A stretch of 64,000 nt of DNA from Mactra quadrangularis (taxonomy: Eukaryota; Mollusca; Bivalvia; Venerida; Mactridae): positions 35,473,322 through 35,537,321 of the forward strand of contig CM046300.1 of assembly GCA_025267735.1 (NCBI GenBank). Reading direction: 5' to 3'. Both the position numbers and the translations under genes were made by a program. Below, piece after piece: positions 1 through 10,979 of the stretch. How positions within the stretch are numbered: the stretch's first letter is position 1; every line of letters starts with the position of its first letter. The notes under the pieces are model-generated. The model had not been told where the DNA came from, did not search any database, and saw only the letters and a program-made list of their open reading frames with translations.

Positions 1-60
1 CCCAGGTTCGGGTCCCAGTCAGGCTAATTTAATTATCATCCAGTAACAATGGCATACAAC
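1..60 (+). repeat. tRNA-derived SINE fragment cut by window start
   Basis: The window opens with a pol III B-box-like string (GGTTCGGGTCCC) followed by GTCAGGCT. The same B-box plus GTCAGGCT occurs near 2149-2170, so the two look like copies of one tRNA-derived SINE. The head of this copy lies outside the window. Confidence 0.4.
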
Positions 61-2090
61 TTTGGACCGAGACTAAATAGTTGAAAAATTCCTGTAATAA
101 TTAAGGACTATGTAATAGTTGAAATTACAGAAAGGTACCTTTAAGTACCGGCCCTCAAAAAGTTGGTTAGGGTGAATGCAGTGCTAAAAATATCATATTG
201 TTTGATTATCCCTCTTGCCTGAAATCTTTTGGACCAGGCAATGTTATCGTAGGTACTTCACATCACCTGTGAATACAGAAATAAATACGTTATTTTCTGT
301 GCAAGTTTCCTTTTATTCTAGCGAACAAATTCAGAATACATATGCAGATATTGAATGCACTAATATTACTCTAGATGCACTGAGGCTTACATTTTCTATA
401 TCTGTGACTGAATTTACATATATGAACAAACAAATAAGTGGGCTCTGTAATCAAAATTTTGGCGTCCATTTTGCGTGTATTAAAAAGTTATTTATTACAC
501 ATCTTTGCGGAAGTGAGGGGCTAATCACAAAAACGTGTGTACATACGCGAACTGAACTTTTATCTAAAGATTGCAAGATTTCGATGAAATGTCTTAAGAA
601 TGGTTTATTTTTTATGAAGTTATTACTATATATGTCTGTAGATTTGATGATTTATTGTTTTAAGGTATTTATTTGACGCCACGTGGGAACTTTTTTGTGC
701 CTAATTACTTTATTTTGACATCCATCGGTTCCGTCTTAAATTGGTCGATATTTTGTTAGCAGATTACCATTTATTGTGTCATACCACCTTTGTTTAAATT
801 GGCCGTGTATTGAAAAATCAAGAGTATGGTGGCTCGGTATAGCCCTCGTGCATTTTCTTCGAGAGCTTCTAATCGCCGTTTGTGAAATTGTTCGTTGAAG
901 TTTGTGGAACATATTGTATTTTTTAAATGTTTTGTAGTTTATAATGTATTGTTGACAACAAATCATGTGACCAAAATTTGAGGGCTTCACTACTTGACGT
1001 TGACTTAAGTCAAATAGTATTGTAGCAAAGATTTTAAGTTTCGAGTGTGTCTTTGAAATTCTCTCATCGTAAACGTAATTTCAACGTAAGTAAGTTACTT
1101 CGGAAATTTCGCTACCTTACGTGAGATTCTTATGAAACAGTCCCAGTTCTTTATCAGCCCTGCGTTCAGTCAACATTTAACGTTAGTCAATCACCGTAAT
1201 TGAACGATCCGTTGAAGCGCGAACGTTTAAAGATAGCGGACAAGAGAATCTTTACTTCAATTTATTAGAAGAATTCGGAGAGGAGGAATTGCTTTCTTGT
1301 TTACTTGTTTTTGTGTGTAAATTTATTGATCTAAATCAACGGGAGTAACACCGCCGACTTCGTTGTAATGGCAGTTACTGGATAATTTGCACAATATACT
1401 GGAACTATTTTGTTTCAGATTGTTTCATACTCGTGCACTATATCCTTAAACCGTTTGCTGTTTGCCTGAAACGTTTTCCGCTAACAGGCCGTTCAATAAT
1501 GACATTAGTGGATTATACCTATTTTAAGTGTGTACCTTTCATTACCTGTGTCCATTATTGCACACCGTACTTTTTGTTTGTACTACTTCTTTTGTGTAAA
1601 GTTATATTTTGGACATGTTGAAATTTATAAATTTTAGTATATAGAGATATTTTAGTGTACTGATTTCAGACAATGTATGAATTAATTTGTATTTTTAACT
1701 CTTAGTGCATCTGTACGGAGGTGTACACAATCAGATTATAAGATTTTATTTTAACTGTTTTCACTGTACTTCATGTAAACTTGCACAAAAGTTTACATGT
1801 TTAAAGTCATTTTTTTCATAAAAAATAGATATTACTAAACCACTTTTTTGATATTTTTTTTATTAAACTTACTTATTTCTTTCATTAGGATTAAAATGAA
1901 AACTGAAATTTATGAAACTTATTTGTAAATTTCAATTATTGCAACCACACCTATTTTAAAGTCATGAAGGACATTCGTAAATTACATAGTCCTTAATTGC
2001 TTCTTAAACTGTCTGGGATTCCGATTTTCTAATATTTGGGGCATATTGTCACTGTACGTACCTTTTAATATAATAGGGAGAAGTATTTAA
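61..2090. other. AT-rich stretch without recognisable gene
   Basis: Open frames here (for example 215-676 on plus) show no domain, repeat or codon pattern I recognise. They are not flanked by convincing splice signals. The stretch 1080-1300 is somewhat richer in G+C, but I could not establish a promoter or exon there. Confidence 0.4.
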
Positions 2091-2094
2091 AGAC

Positions 2095-2200
2095 GACTCT
2101 TAAGCATAGGCAGAACTGCAATCGCCATGTTAATGGAAAAGGGGTCCCGGGTTCGCGTCCCTGTCAGGCTGCATATTTTTCTCAGCCCGAGACTTACCGA
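2095..2200 (+). repeat. tRNA-derived SINE fragment
   Basis: A B-box-like GGTTCGCGTCCC followed by GTCAGGCT matches the fragment at the start of the window. The A-box half is too degenerate to be sure of the left boundary. Confidence 0.35.
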
Positions 2201-2322
2201 ATCATATAATATAAGATATAATGCAATCTTTATACTTTTTATATTTTCTTGAGTGTTTACTTCAGCAGTCCTCAGGTCGATTTTATTTCCGGTCATGGGT
2301 GGTTGCCAGGTTACATACTATT

Positions 2323-2356
2323 CGGAACACCTCGACCCAGCGAAGAGTTCCGAATG
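2323..2356. repeat. 34-bp foldback of the ATTCGGAAC family
   Basis: ATTCGGAACACCTCGAC at the left faces GCGAAGAGTTCCGAAT at the right, giving a short inverted repeat with almost no loop. It is the shortest member of a family of small elements in this window ending in CATTCGGAAC. Confidence 0.5.
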
Positions 2357-2410
2357 GTTGCATACCAATGTTTAGTAATTGTAGGACCTATTGTCTATAA
2401 GTATATCGCA

Positions 2411-2494
2411 ACGTAGCGCTTTTTTGCCCTGGTACCCTTCTTACACCAAAACAATGATATAAATTCGAGGGTACCAGGAAGCGAAGCGATACGT
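2411..2494. mobile_element. Short inverted-repeat element with GGTACC arms
   Basis: The left arm runs from ACGTAGCGC through CCTGGTACCCT. The right arm runs AGGGTACCAGG through GAAGCGATACGT. Together they form an ~84-bp imperfect hairpin. It lies less than 20 bp from the 70-bp element at 2511. No target duplication was identified. Confidence 0.5.
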
Positions 2495-2510
2495 GGTGAT
2501 AGGCTTAAGC

Positions 2511-2580
2511 CATTCGGAACATCCTCGGCCATTCGCTACAAAAAATATTCATTCATGAAAGGTCGAGGTTGTTCCGAATG
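2511..2580. mobile_element. 70-bp micro-MITE with 10-bp target duplication
   Basis: The element begins CATTCGGAACATCCTCGGCC and ends GGTCGAGGTTGTTCCGAATG, so the ends are inverted copies. The 10 bases AGGCTTAAGC lie directly on both sides (2501-2510 and 2581-2590). A direct duplication of this length is typical of Mutator-like transposition (8-11 bp). At 70 bp there is room for little except the two ends. Confidence 0.75.
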
Positions 2581-3234
2581 AGGCTTAAGCAACAGACCAA
2601 TAGACTCGAAATTTAAGAAAAAACCATGTCGTCTGCTTAGAGTACAGTCATTCGGAACACTTCGTTAATTCATTGAATGAATATCATTCCTAGTGAATGG
2701 TCGAATAGGATACAGTACGTCTATACCTTTGACCTATCTACGTTTGTCACCTATGAACTTTAACCTCTGGCTATTCTTATTCAAATCAACAACAATCTGA
2801 AATCCAATCAAACACGGCCAAAACATTACCGCCATTTTAAATTTGAAATGTGTAATACACTGTAGTTGGAAACAAGGAATTATGAAATTGGAATATATTT
2901 TATTTTATCAAATAAGTCGAGGTAATTTGATATATTATTATACTATTCAATTTACCATGCTACACAGTTCACTGTCTTTCTTCCAACACAGATCGTCTGC
3001 GTATTCAAATAAATCAAACATCTAGTTAGGGCTTTGTCTTTGGTGCACCAACCAACAAGAATATTATTAAACGATTGGATAATAATTAAATAAGGTTTGA
3101 AGGCAGTTAGGTTCAAAACTGGCTTTAAATTTATATTGAAAAAAAATAATTGCAACATTATTTTACTGTTTGCTGTTATAAAGTGTGGTGATTGCTGGTC
3201 ACTTCTAACTGCCTTCATGTTGGGTTGACCCAAC

Positions 3235-3310
3235 CGCGACGCGGTTTTGTGTCTTGCCTTGCACCCTGTAGAACCAAGTTCGATTCCCAGCCAGGGCCTA
3301 TTCTTTAATC
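3235..3310 (+). repeat. tRNA-derived SINE head (degenerate)
   Basis: AAGTTCGATTCCCAG is a good pol III B box. The preceding 40 bases could be a decayed A box. No downstream copy allows the tail to be delimited. Confidence 0.3.
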
Positions 3311-3479
3311 TTCCATTTCACTTTAAAAAAAATTAAGTACCGGTAGTCTATGCTTTATGTTGTTTGGCAACCAATGACTTAACATGCTCAGCCTTGTTAC
3401 CCTGGTACCCGGACTATTGGATTCTAGCTCTCAATCTCGTTTTAAACATGTTCTTCTTTTAATGTAATGTCGAAAAGTA

Positions 3480-3660
3480 TGTCTGTCACTTGGGCGGGCG
3501 GGAAAGCAGACTGGGGGTCCAGTGGGGTGTATGTGCCCCCGATGGATCTTGGGCAAAGCCCTAATTAGAGGCCTAGAGGGCGGTGGCCCTAAATGCTCCT
3601 GAGTTTTGGGCATTTCTAAGAAATTCAGACACAGAACCTCAACCATCCTTTCACATGGTA
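3480..3660. other. GC-rich patch of unknown nature
   Basis: About 150 bases (roughly 3490-3615) are distinctly richer in G+C than the surrounding AT-rich DNA. I see no splice-bounded exon, tRNA or inverted repeat. It may be part of an unrecognised repeat. Confidence 0.25.
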
Positions 3661-4300
3661 TATACAATATAAATCATCTATATTTATATCATATAATTTT
3701 CTAACAACCGTTGGATCATTTTAAAATATTACAAAAATGAGAAGGAATTGCTTTTGAATTATTGTAAATTAGGCAACAACAACTTAATAATGTGTTCTAT
3801 GGATTCGCTCGCATCTTAATTTTGACGTTACATAAAACATTATTGCACCTTCTCCATCCGCTGAAATGTCTTATGCAAAAACTCTCGCGGCCATAAACTT
3901 TATCTCAGAGTCTATTTTGATCATCTTCTGACCAATTTTTAATTTATTTTTCACCATTAGTTATACATGTACTAGTTTAATCAATGTAACAACAACTATA
4001 TTATCACGAGAAACTCCCAATAGTTTTACATTATACAAAACAAATGTAGAATATGTTTGGAAAAGATTAACGTCATTTGCGACGTTTAGCGTTGTTGCGA
4101 CGTTTAATATTGCGTGAATATTCGAAACTCCTCGTCTTATCACGACTACACTTCTCGTAAAAGTCATATCGTCGTTGTCCAGCCAATACCTCGTAAGCTC
4201 GTAACGTCAATTTCGTTTTTTGTTTTGTTTTGGGTTTTTTAACGTCGTATTCAACACATTTAGGTCATGTATACGACGACCTGCTCTTCCTACTATAGGT

Positions 4301-4930
4301 AGGGGGGTTGTTAATTTCATTTTTTAAAGATAGCCATGTGAGACCCTGCTTAAAATATGGTGCCATCAATATCATAATAGAATCAACAACAAAAAACTTT
4401 GTGTAACCCCCATTAACCCCCCCCCCCTGTACGTACCCATTGAAAGTCGGACACGCCCATTTTGCACAAAATAACATTTTTTTATATCCAGCTGTTATAA
4501 ATCAATTCTAATAGGCTTTCAATGTATCAATGGATAGGTTTGTTAGGCTGCTGAGTTCAAATATGAAGTCAAAATTTAAATTAAACAACTTAATATGGCG
4601 AAAAATTCAAAATGGCTGCCAAAATGACCCAAATTTTGGACATATTTGGGTATTATATTTACTGGGCATTGAATATGTTGAATCATGTCTGCAATATATC
4701 AATACTCAGTAAATTGATATATTGCAGGCCAATACCATACAACTTATTGCAATTAAATGTAAAGAACTGGTAATTTATGTGAAAATGGGCGTGGCCAACC
4801 TTCAGAGGGTATGTACAGGGGGTTAATTGGGTCAGAAATTAAAAAGATATACTTTTTCTTACATGTCAGTACATGTAGCATATTTTAAACAGAGTCTCAT
4901 GAAAAAGTCAAATTAACACCCCCCCCCCCC
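4301..4930. mobile_element. Foldback MITE, ~190-bp TIRs, 9-bp target duplication
   Basis: The left arm (from AGGGGGGTTGTTAATTTCAT to about 4490) is the imperfect reverse complement of the right arm (about 4775-4930, ending in AAATTAACA and a C run). Both arms contain TTAACCCCC, a CTGTACRTACCC block and a CACGCCCATTTT block. The 9 bases ACTATAGGT flank the element directly at 4292-4300 and 4931-4939. The unique core holds a small hairpin at about 4690-4728. Nine-base duplications fit a Mutator-like element. There is no coding capacity. Confidence 0.7.
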
Positions 4931-5021
4931 ACTATAGGTTTCCTGGACACTTTTTCTATCACCAGTACTAAATTACCCTAGCACGAGGCCGACAACACAT
5001 GTACATGTATAGGGTATAACC

Positions 5022-5096
5022 TACCGCGACCGGGCTCGAACCCGCGATCTCCTGATTCAAAGTCAGACATGCAAACCACTACGCAACGACCGCGGC
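5022..5096 (-). tRNA. tRNA-Gln(UUG)-like sequence, probably pseudogene or SINE head
   Basis: On the minus strand a 7-bp acceptor stem forms (GCCGCGG with TCGCGGT, outer pairs wobble). The anticodon stem is TCTGA with TCAGG around loop CTTTGAA, which gives anticodon UUG for glutamine. The T arm has GGTTCGAG but its loop appears one base short, and the D stem is weak. No T-run follows at the 3-prime end. A decayed tRNA or a tRNA-derived SINE head is more likely than a working gene. Confidence 0.45.
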
Positions 5097-5426
5097 TAAC
5101 GTCACTTTCAAAAGGTGAGGTAACGAGGATTTGACTAAACAGCAACGCTTTCTTCTTTTATTTTTACAAGATTAATGAATAGCAATTAAAAATAGAAAAC
5201 CTAGCTAGCTTATTATAATAACTTATTCAAGCCTAGTGATTGTTGAATTCTTTAGAATTGCACATTATAGGCCATATTTCCTTGGCGGTTTCTTTTATTC
5301 GCTTACCTTTCCATGTGCTCAAGGATTTGACAACTTTTGGAGTAAAAATTGCCGTTTACATCGTCTCCGCTAATTTAACAGCCCTTAATGGCATATTTAA
5401 GGTGCCGTTGCTGGTAGCTTTTCACT

Positions 5427-5729
5427 CAATCTCCGTAAACGGAAATCCTGTAGAGTATTGTCGTACAGGATCTCTACTGTCTCCATGGAAGGTCACGTCA
5501 AGGTGAACTTTGTGTCGACCAATCAATGCGTAGCTTTCATTTAGACGAAAACCCTATCAATCGCATTTGGATTTCGTAGACGATGTAAACAAGTTACATA
5601 TCATAACAAATTCGTCATTAATATTATGATGAGAAAAGGTCACCTGAACGTGACCTTCGTTTGAAAAAGGCCAGACCTTAATTAGCGAGTAGGCGAGAGG
5701 AAATTTTAGATCGGGTTTTAATCAGATTG
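5427..5729 (+). mobile_element. CAATCT-family MITE copy 1 (internally deleted)
   Basis: The element starts CAATCTCCGTAAAC and ends TTTTAATCAGATTG, so its termini are CAATCT inverted repeats. CTTTTCACT (9 bp) flanks it directly at 5418-5426 and 5730-5738. Compared with the copy at 25732-26129 it lacks about 95 internal bases. Other copies are at 32974-33183, 53487-53770 and 54145-54527. Confidence 0.8.
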
Positions 5730-6049
5730 CTTTTCACTATTCAGCTAAATGAAGCAACAGCGGACAAATTTGACTGTATATGAAATAAATATAGTATCGT
5801 AAGTTGGGGCTCTCTGATCAATGAGCGAGTGTACTCCGTTAGCACTAATGCCATTGCTTTTATGTTTAATTTTAACGACTTATTGTTTTCAGATTGTATG
5901 ACTTTATGGATTGGATCAACGATATGGAAACACTGCTGTGATAAAATTATCTGCTTGTATATAGATTGGTTAGATGACACCGACAAATGACCTCACTAAT
6001 ATGACAAAGGAAGTATAGTTTCTAATATTTAACATTGAGCTCGTTAAAA

Positions 6050-6275
6050 GTTAAAGTTTTGTTTATAAGTTTGTTCGTAAGTAAAAAGCACATACATTAA
6101 TAATACACTCATTTTTGGCTTATCAATTCTAAATATTATACAAATTGTGTAAAATTGCGTATACTTTTTGAAAATTATACCATTGTAATGATTATTATCC
6201 GTCTGACTTTGAAGTGTTAATTTTATGAAACTGACTTACGAAGATTTTTTTCGTGCTAATTTTTGTGAAAGGCGC
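6050..6275. mobile_element. GTGCTTTTCAC-type MITE copy (decayed)
   Basis: It shares CTTACGAAGATTT, TTGGCTTATCAATTC and TCTGACTTTGAAGTG with the better copy at 57301-57544. It ends TTTTTGTGAAAGGCGCA. The left inverted end is degraded. Confidence 0.6.
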
Positions 6276-6647
6276 ATTGAGTCGGCTTTATATTCTTGAC
6301 ACCCTGTGGATTGAGTTTATCATCGTGTAGGTGACCCTTATAGTTGCTTCCATGTGGATAAAGTGAAGTGTTCTTATATTTTTGTGTTAGAAAAAAATAG
6401 TTGTCATAGCGCGATTTTGTTATGATAAGTTCAGTAATGTGTAGTTTGTCGGCATAACTTTTTAGCAAGTTTTCTTTATACTTAAGTAACTAGATTAAAT
6501 AAACAATATTGTCATTTGCCAACTTATCCCTTTAATCTGATATAAGGTTATTAGTTTTTCATCTTTACCTGAACTTTTAATTTTTACTAATAACTTTTTC
6601 TTTCTTTTTCAGCTGATGTCAGTTGAGGCCCTTTTGTATTAAATAAT

Positions 6648-7778
6648 ATGAAAGCTGATACATGTATGCATGTATTTAAACCCCTGCCATTGAAGGATTT
6701 CCGTAAGTTTGAGGTAAATATGAAACACTTTGGTGACATGCTGGAAGACATTTCGACTAGGAATCGGTGAGTGTTAATTTACTTTTTATCTTCTAGATAT
6801 GTCATTTGTTTGTGAACTTGATATTTGTTAATCGTTCATCAACGAGATCAAGTCTCAAACTTAGTAGTGCTGAATTAGCAATCTGTAGACTACCCATCTT
6901 TGGCAACAACAAAATTGAGAATATTTTGGCGAATAATTAATTGTCCTAAAATGAATTATATTAGGAATTTTTCAAAATTTGACTCAATTTGGGCTCTAAA
7001 TCACTCTTTTATGAAAGAAGTCACATTCCAGTGTTTGCCCATGATGCATCCTTATAAAATGGGCGGACCCTTTTTATATCTATTTTCATTCATTTATAAT
7101 TGTACATTATTCTTCCATTGGCTATTGAATAAGTCAGTTTCTCTTGCTGTGTGGGTGGGTGAGAAACATAAGTAGTGTGTGAGTGCATGTATGCGTGCAT
7201 GGGGTATGTGGGTGTGTGTACGTGCGTGCATGCGTTTGCGAGGGTATATGCGGGTAAGTGTGCTTGCGCGTGTGAGCCAGGGTATGTTGGTGTGTGTGTG
7301 TGTGAGTGAGCATGCGTGAGGGTATGTGCGGGCGAGTGTGCGTTTGTTTGTGAACAGAACTGATTCATTCATTATCCAATTGATGTACGTGTATAACATT
7401 TACTTTGTTTATCAACAAATGACATTTCTAGTTCAGTCAACTTTTAGATATTGTTGTTGCTTAATTTACTGTGATTCATGTAATATATTATCAATTATGT
7501 TTTGTTTTTCTTTGGTCTCCAGGTCGTCCGTGTCTGATCTGAGATTTGCACCGATATCTCAGGTCCCGCATGCAGATCCCAACTGTCCCATCCCCGCCAT
7601 GGAGAGGGTTCGGTCTGTTGGGGTTTTTAAGAGTCATTGGCTTCATATCCCCCAACACCAGAGGTTCAAAATACTTTGGTCACCATTATTTGTATTCTTG
7701 CTGGCTTGTAGAATTTTCTATCAGTTTTACCTAGTTAAGACAAAGCTATGTCATAGGGGAGGTGGGGGTAGGCGATAG
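6648..7778 (+). CDS. Candidate two-exon coding fragment, unassigned
   Basis: A good acceptor (TTTCTTTTTCAG, ends 6612) precedes an exon with an ATG at 6648 and a strong donor, GTGAGT, at 6767. A second acceptor (TTTGGTCTCCAG, ends 6522+1000, that is 7522) opens an exon beginning at 7523 in matching phase. The frame then stays open to a stop at 7776-7778, about 124 residues in all. The start of exon two (7523-7670) is markedly richer in G+C than its surroundings and reads as sensible protein (…SVSDLRFAPISQVPHADP…). The last ~35 residues look like read-through into non-coding DNA, so the true exon probably ends near 7660-7680. I do not recognise the family. Further exons, if any, were not found. 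It could be a real gene end, an isolated alternative first exon, or chance. Confidence 0.35.
7150..7346. repeat. GT-rich microsatellite-like tract
   Basis: This is an irregular alternating G/T tract with GTGTGTGTG, GCGTGCATG and GAGGGTATGTGCGGG motifs. The long minus-strand frames over it (histidine/threonine-rich) are a product of the simple sequence, not genes. Confidence 0.75.
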
Positions 7779-7944
7779 GGTTAATATAGGTAATGTAGGT
7801 TGGGGCTTACTTAATTTTGGGAGGGTTTGCATAGGACTCTACTTCGAAGAGAGGAAATTAGTTTGGAACATTTTAGCAAATGGGAGAATATAATTGGTGT
7901 TTTTTTCTGCGGAGTTGAGGTGGGCTATTTTGTGGTTTAGTTCG

Positions 7945-8177
7945 TTTTTTTTCTCAACTGTCAAAACATGAATAATTTCACGGTGATTGCGTTTGTCAAA
8001 ATCATCGCCATGATACATTCATGAGTTTCCAAAAGTGTGTTCTATGATCGAGTAAATCTCCTTATGCCCAATGGTTTGTTTTAGTCAATATATATTTAAT
8101 GACAATTAGGCCACCGGTACAGAAACAGTGCATTCAGTCACCGTGAAATTATTCAAGCTTTGACAGTTGAGAAAAAA
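7945..8177. mobile_element. MITE with long TIRs (TTTTTTCTCAACTGTC), copy 1
   Basis: The left end reads TTTTTTCTCAACTGTCAAAA followed by CATGAATAATTTCACGGTGA. The right end is its near-perfect reverse complement, finishing TTTGACAGTTGAGAAAAAA. Length is about 233 bp. A second copy of the same length is at 50058-50288. Target duplications are not clear. Confidence 0.8.
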
Positions 8178-8199
8178 CGGATACTAGTTCAAGAAATAG

Positions 8200-8680
8200 A
8201 GTAATTGCTTTAGCTATCATAGAAAAGGATTTGAATTTGGATATTAATCATATTATTTTAATTATATGGTTTAATCGCTTTATGCTATTGCATAAAACGG
8301 GGACGTTAATAGATTTCTATGGGGGCTCTATCCAAATGTTTTTGTAACGGCCATGATTAGTTTTTTTCTGACATACATGTATATGTTTTACAAACAATCT
8401 TAATGATATTATTATTACTAAGTCGATTGTATTAGATACAAATAGGGCCTACTTGATATTATCATTAAAGCTTGATTTCATACACATTACAGAGTACTTT
8501 TTACGTACAGTTTTAGTCAAATGTTTCTGTAATACTGTGCGTAAGACTTTTGGATTTACATTATTTTATAAGAATTTGTATTTGTAATGTATACATTAAT
8601 TTAATTATTATAAGAATTCTTGTATTATGACAACTAATTGTAGATTAAAGACTTTTATATTTAAATCATATATTACATTT
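8200..8680. other. AT-rich stretch, nothing recognised
   Basis: No open frame of note, no inverted repeat and no RNA-like structure was seen. Confidence 0.4.
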
Positions 8681-8684
8681 TTTC

Positions 8685-8758
8685 ATCTCGAAAGCGAGAT
8701 AACAACTCACTCTAAGTGAAACGAACCGGCATTGTCGTTTTGTTCAGCGACTTTGTCG
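8685..8758. repeat. Run of four tiny hairpins
   Basis: Consecutive short inverted repeats occur: ATCTCG-AAAG-CGAGAT (8685-8700), TCACT-CTA-AGTGA (8707-8719), ACGA…TCGT (about 8721-8738) and CGAC-TTT-GTCG (8748-8758). They may mark the edge of the LTR-like region that follows. Confidence 0.4.
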
Positions 8759-9117
8759 AGAGCATTTTTTCTTTGTAAGCAAGATCGCCTTTGAACAATT
8801 TCTTTGTTGAATAGTTTTGACAAATGATCTCCCTTTACTGAAATTGAATGTTTTGGTGAATTTCCTTCTTTCTCTGTCATGTTTAGAATTGTGATACGTT
8901 TTGATTTTCTAAAACTATGTAGTATAAAGCCTTTTTAACTATTTATTTAGAACTTTAAGTGAAATTTATACCTTTGTTTTATTAATTTAAATCTAGTTAT
9001 AGTATTGAGTTAGGTCAGCTTGGGAAAATGAGTAAATTACCTCCTTTTTTAAAAATTAACTTGTTTTACCTTCCGGATTTGAAATGGACTGTTCTGTAAA
9101 ATTGACTCGTCCAATAG

Positions 9118-9125
9118 TATATAAA
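9118..9125 (+). promoter_or_regulatory. TATA box, possibly of an LTR-type element
   Basis: TATATAAA is preceded by CCAATAG and followed about 20 bases later by a string resembling a retroelement primer-binding site (TTTGGGAGCAGAAC). This arrangement suggests a core promoter for the repetitive transcript region 9150-10345, but no product is recognisable. Confidence 0.4.
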
Positions 9126-9138
9126 CGCGTGTTGACTT

Positions 9139-10345
9139 CATTTGGGAGCAGAACGTTGGTGACTGCTCGTGGTGATGGTTGGAGTGGAAGATAGTCGTGG
9201 ATCTACAGTTTAATTGCCGACGACTGAGTTCAAGGTGTGTGCATTCCGCTGTACATTCAACAGAGCATCATTGCGAATAGTATGATGATTATTTTGGAAG
9301 CACCTTTTTGCTCGCTGACGGTGTTGGCAGAACCTGTGGAGTTAATCGTGGTTCCTGGCTATTCTGTTAACGTTCTCGAGGTATAATCGCTGATGCTTGG
9401 CATACTGGGCAAGAGTAGTCTGCTGTACTGACAACGAGCATCATTGCGATTAGTAAGTTGTCTCTAAGGTAGAGACGCGCTTTTGCACGCCGACATTGGT
9501 AGCAGAACCTGCGGGGTAAATCGTGCTAGATCTTGGGGTATCCCTTGTTTTCGTGTCCGAGGTTGTCTTTAAGTTAGTAGACAGACTGTTGAAGCTCCAA
9601 CGATTGAGGTTTTGTTTCTGCTCCGGGTCGTTCTTGAAGTATAGGAGTGTTTGGATTAAAGGTCTGTTGGTTCCAAGCAATAGTTAATGACCCGAGAGAG
9701 TGGGTCGTATTGGCTTTGGTTTTTGCTTTAGCTCCGAGATGTTCCTGAGACATTGACTTGTCCGGGCTCGGGGTCTGTTGGTTTCAACATACGTTTTATA
9801 ACCCGAGGTTGTGTTCGGAGTTATAGTTTTAGTTTTGGTTTTGGTTTTGGTTTAGCTCCGAGTTGTTCCTGAGACATTGACTTGTCCGGACTCGGGGTCT
9901 GTTGGTTTCAATTTACGTTTTATAACTCAACGTTGAGTTCGGAGGTATAGTTTTGGTTTTTGTTTTAGTTCCGAGTTGTTCCTGAGACATTGAATTGTCC
10001 AGACCCGGTTTGTTTCAACAAACGTTTTGTAACTCGAGGTTGTATTCAGAGTTTTGGTTTTGGTTTAGCTTCGAGCTGTGCCCGGAACATTGATTTATCC
10101 GGGCTCGGAGTCTCTCGGTTTCAAGCAAAGGTTTACAACCCGAGGTTGTGTTTTTAGGATATTAGTTTTAGTTTCTGCATTTGCTTTTGTCCCGGGTTGT
10201 GTCTGAGACATCGACTAGTCGGAGTTCGGGTCTGTTGGTTACAAGTTAAGGTTTATAACCCGAGGTCGTGTCTCCGAGCTGTTAGTTTTTGCTGATGCTT
10301 TTGTCTCTGCTCCAGGCTGTGTCTGGAACATTAAGTTTGTACATA
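9139..10345 (+). repeat. Repetitive leader-like region: PBS-like motifs, then ~115-bp tandem repeats
   Basis: Three related strings occur at about 9143, 9329 and 9489 (GGGAGCAGAAC, TTGGCAGAACC, TTGGTAGCAGAACC). The last directly follows CA, as a primer-binding site follows an LTR. From about 9731 a unit of roughly 100-123 bp repeats at least six times: ...GCTCCGAG-GTTGTTCCTGAGACATTG-CTTGTCCGG-CTCGGGGTCTGTTGGTTTCAA...TATAACCCGAGGTTGTG. No gag or pol frame follows. It may be the relic of an LTR retrotransposon 5-prime end with a repetitive leader, or an unrelated minisatellite. Confidence 0.5.
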
Positions 10346-10975
10346 TTGTTTTATACTGTAGTTTTATTCTATCGTGTCTATAACTTTTGTTGTTTCTATT
10401 GGTTTTCATTCTGAGGTATTGTCTCAGGAGTGTGTTTTTGTTTTATGCTTTGTGCCTGTACATATTACTATACGCTTTTATTTTAGTTGCTTTCTAATCA
10501 TATAAGCCAAATAGCTTGAGGAAAATCCAACTATATATATATACTTAACATTGTTGATAACCCTGGGACACGAGTCAGTGTCTTGGGATTGATTCTGTCT
10601 CCGTCCCTACAGCGAGCTCGGATGCCGGCTTAAAACACGTACGCGAGCGCCGGCTTGGCGGCCGCGCGCCCGGTGGACACGTTACATAAGTAGAAGTTTT
10701 TATCAAGTAAATTTATGCAGAAGTGAGCTTTGTATTGGAAATTATCGGGAAAATGACTTTATTATGACACTGATGTGGTATGAATAAATATTTACCGTTG
10801 ACCGAATTGCGTGCTACTCATTAAGATCTTAAAAAAAGCTCTGATATTTGCGTTTCCAAAAATGTGATAGCAAAATATTATTTTAAGACAATAAAAATTA
10901 TTCGTTTTTAAGCCTAGTTTTTGGCTAGTAATTAGCTAACATAGCTCAAAATAGAGAGTATTCTCAACACTGCCT
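10346..10975. other. Non-genic; short GC-rich island near 10600-10680
   Basis: The segment about 10605-10680 is strongly G+C-rich with inverted GCCGGC motifs inside otherwise AT-rich DNA. It may be the downstream edge of the preceding repeat. No gene was seen. Confidence 0.3.
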
Positions 10976-10979
10976 CTTG

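Noticed and set aside
215..676. 153-codon plus-strand frame near the window start
   Set aside because: Composition and lack of splice context or family pattern suggest a chance frame in AT-rich DNA.
7090..7399. Histidine/threonine-rich minus-strand frames
   Set aside because: They translate a GT-rich simple-sequence tract.
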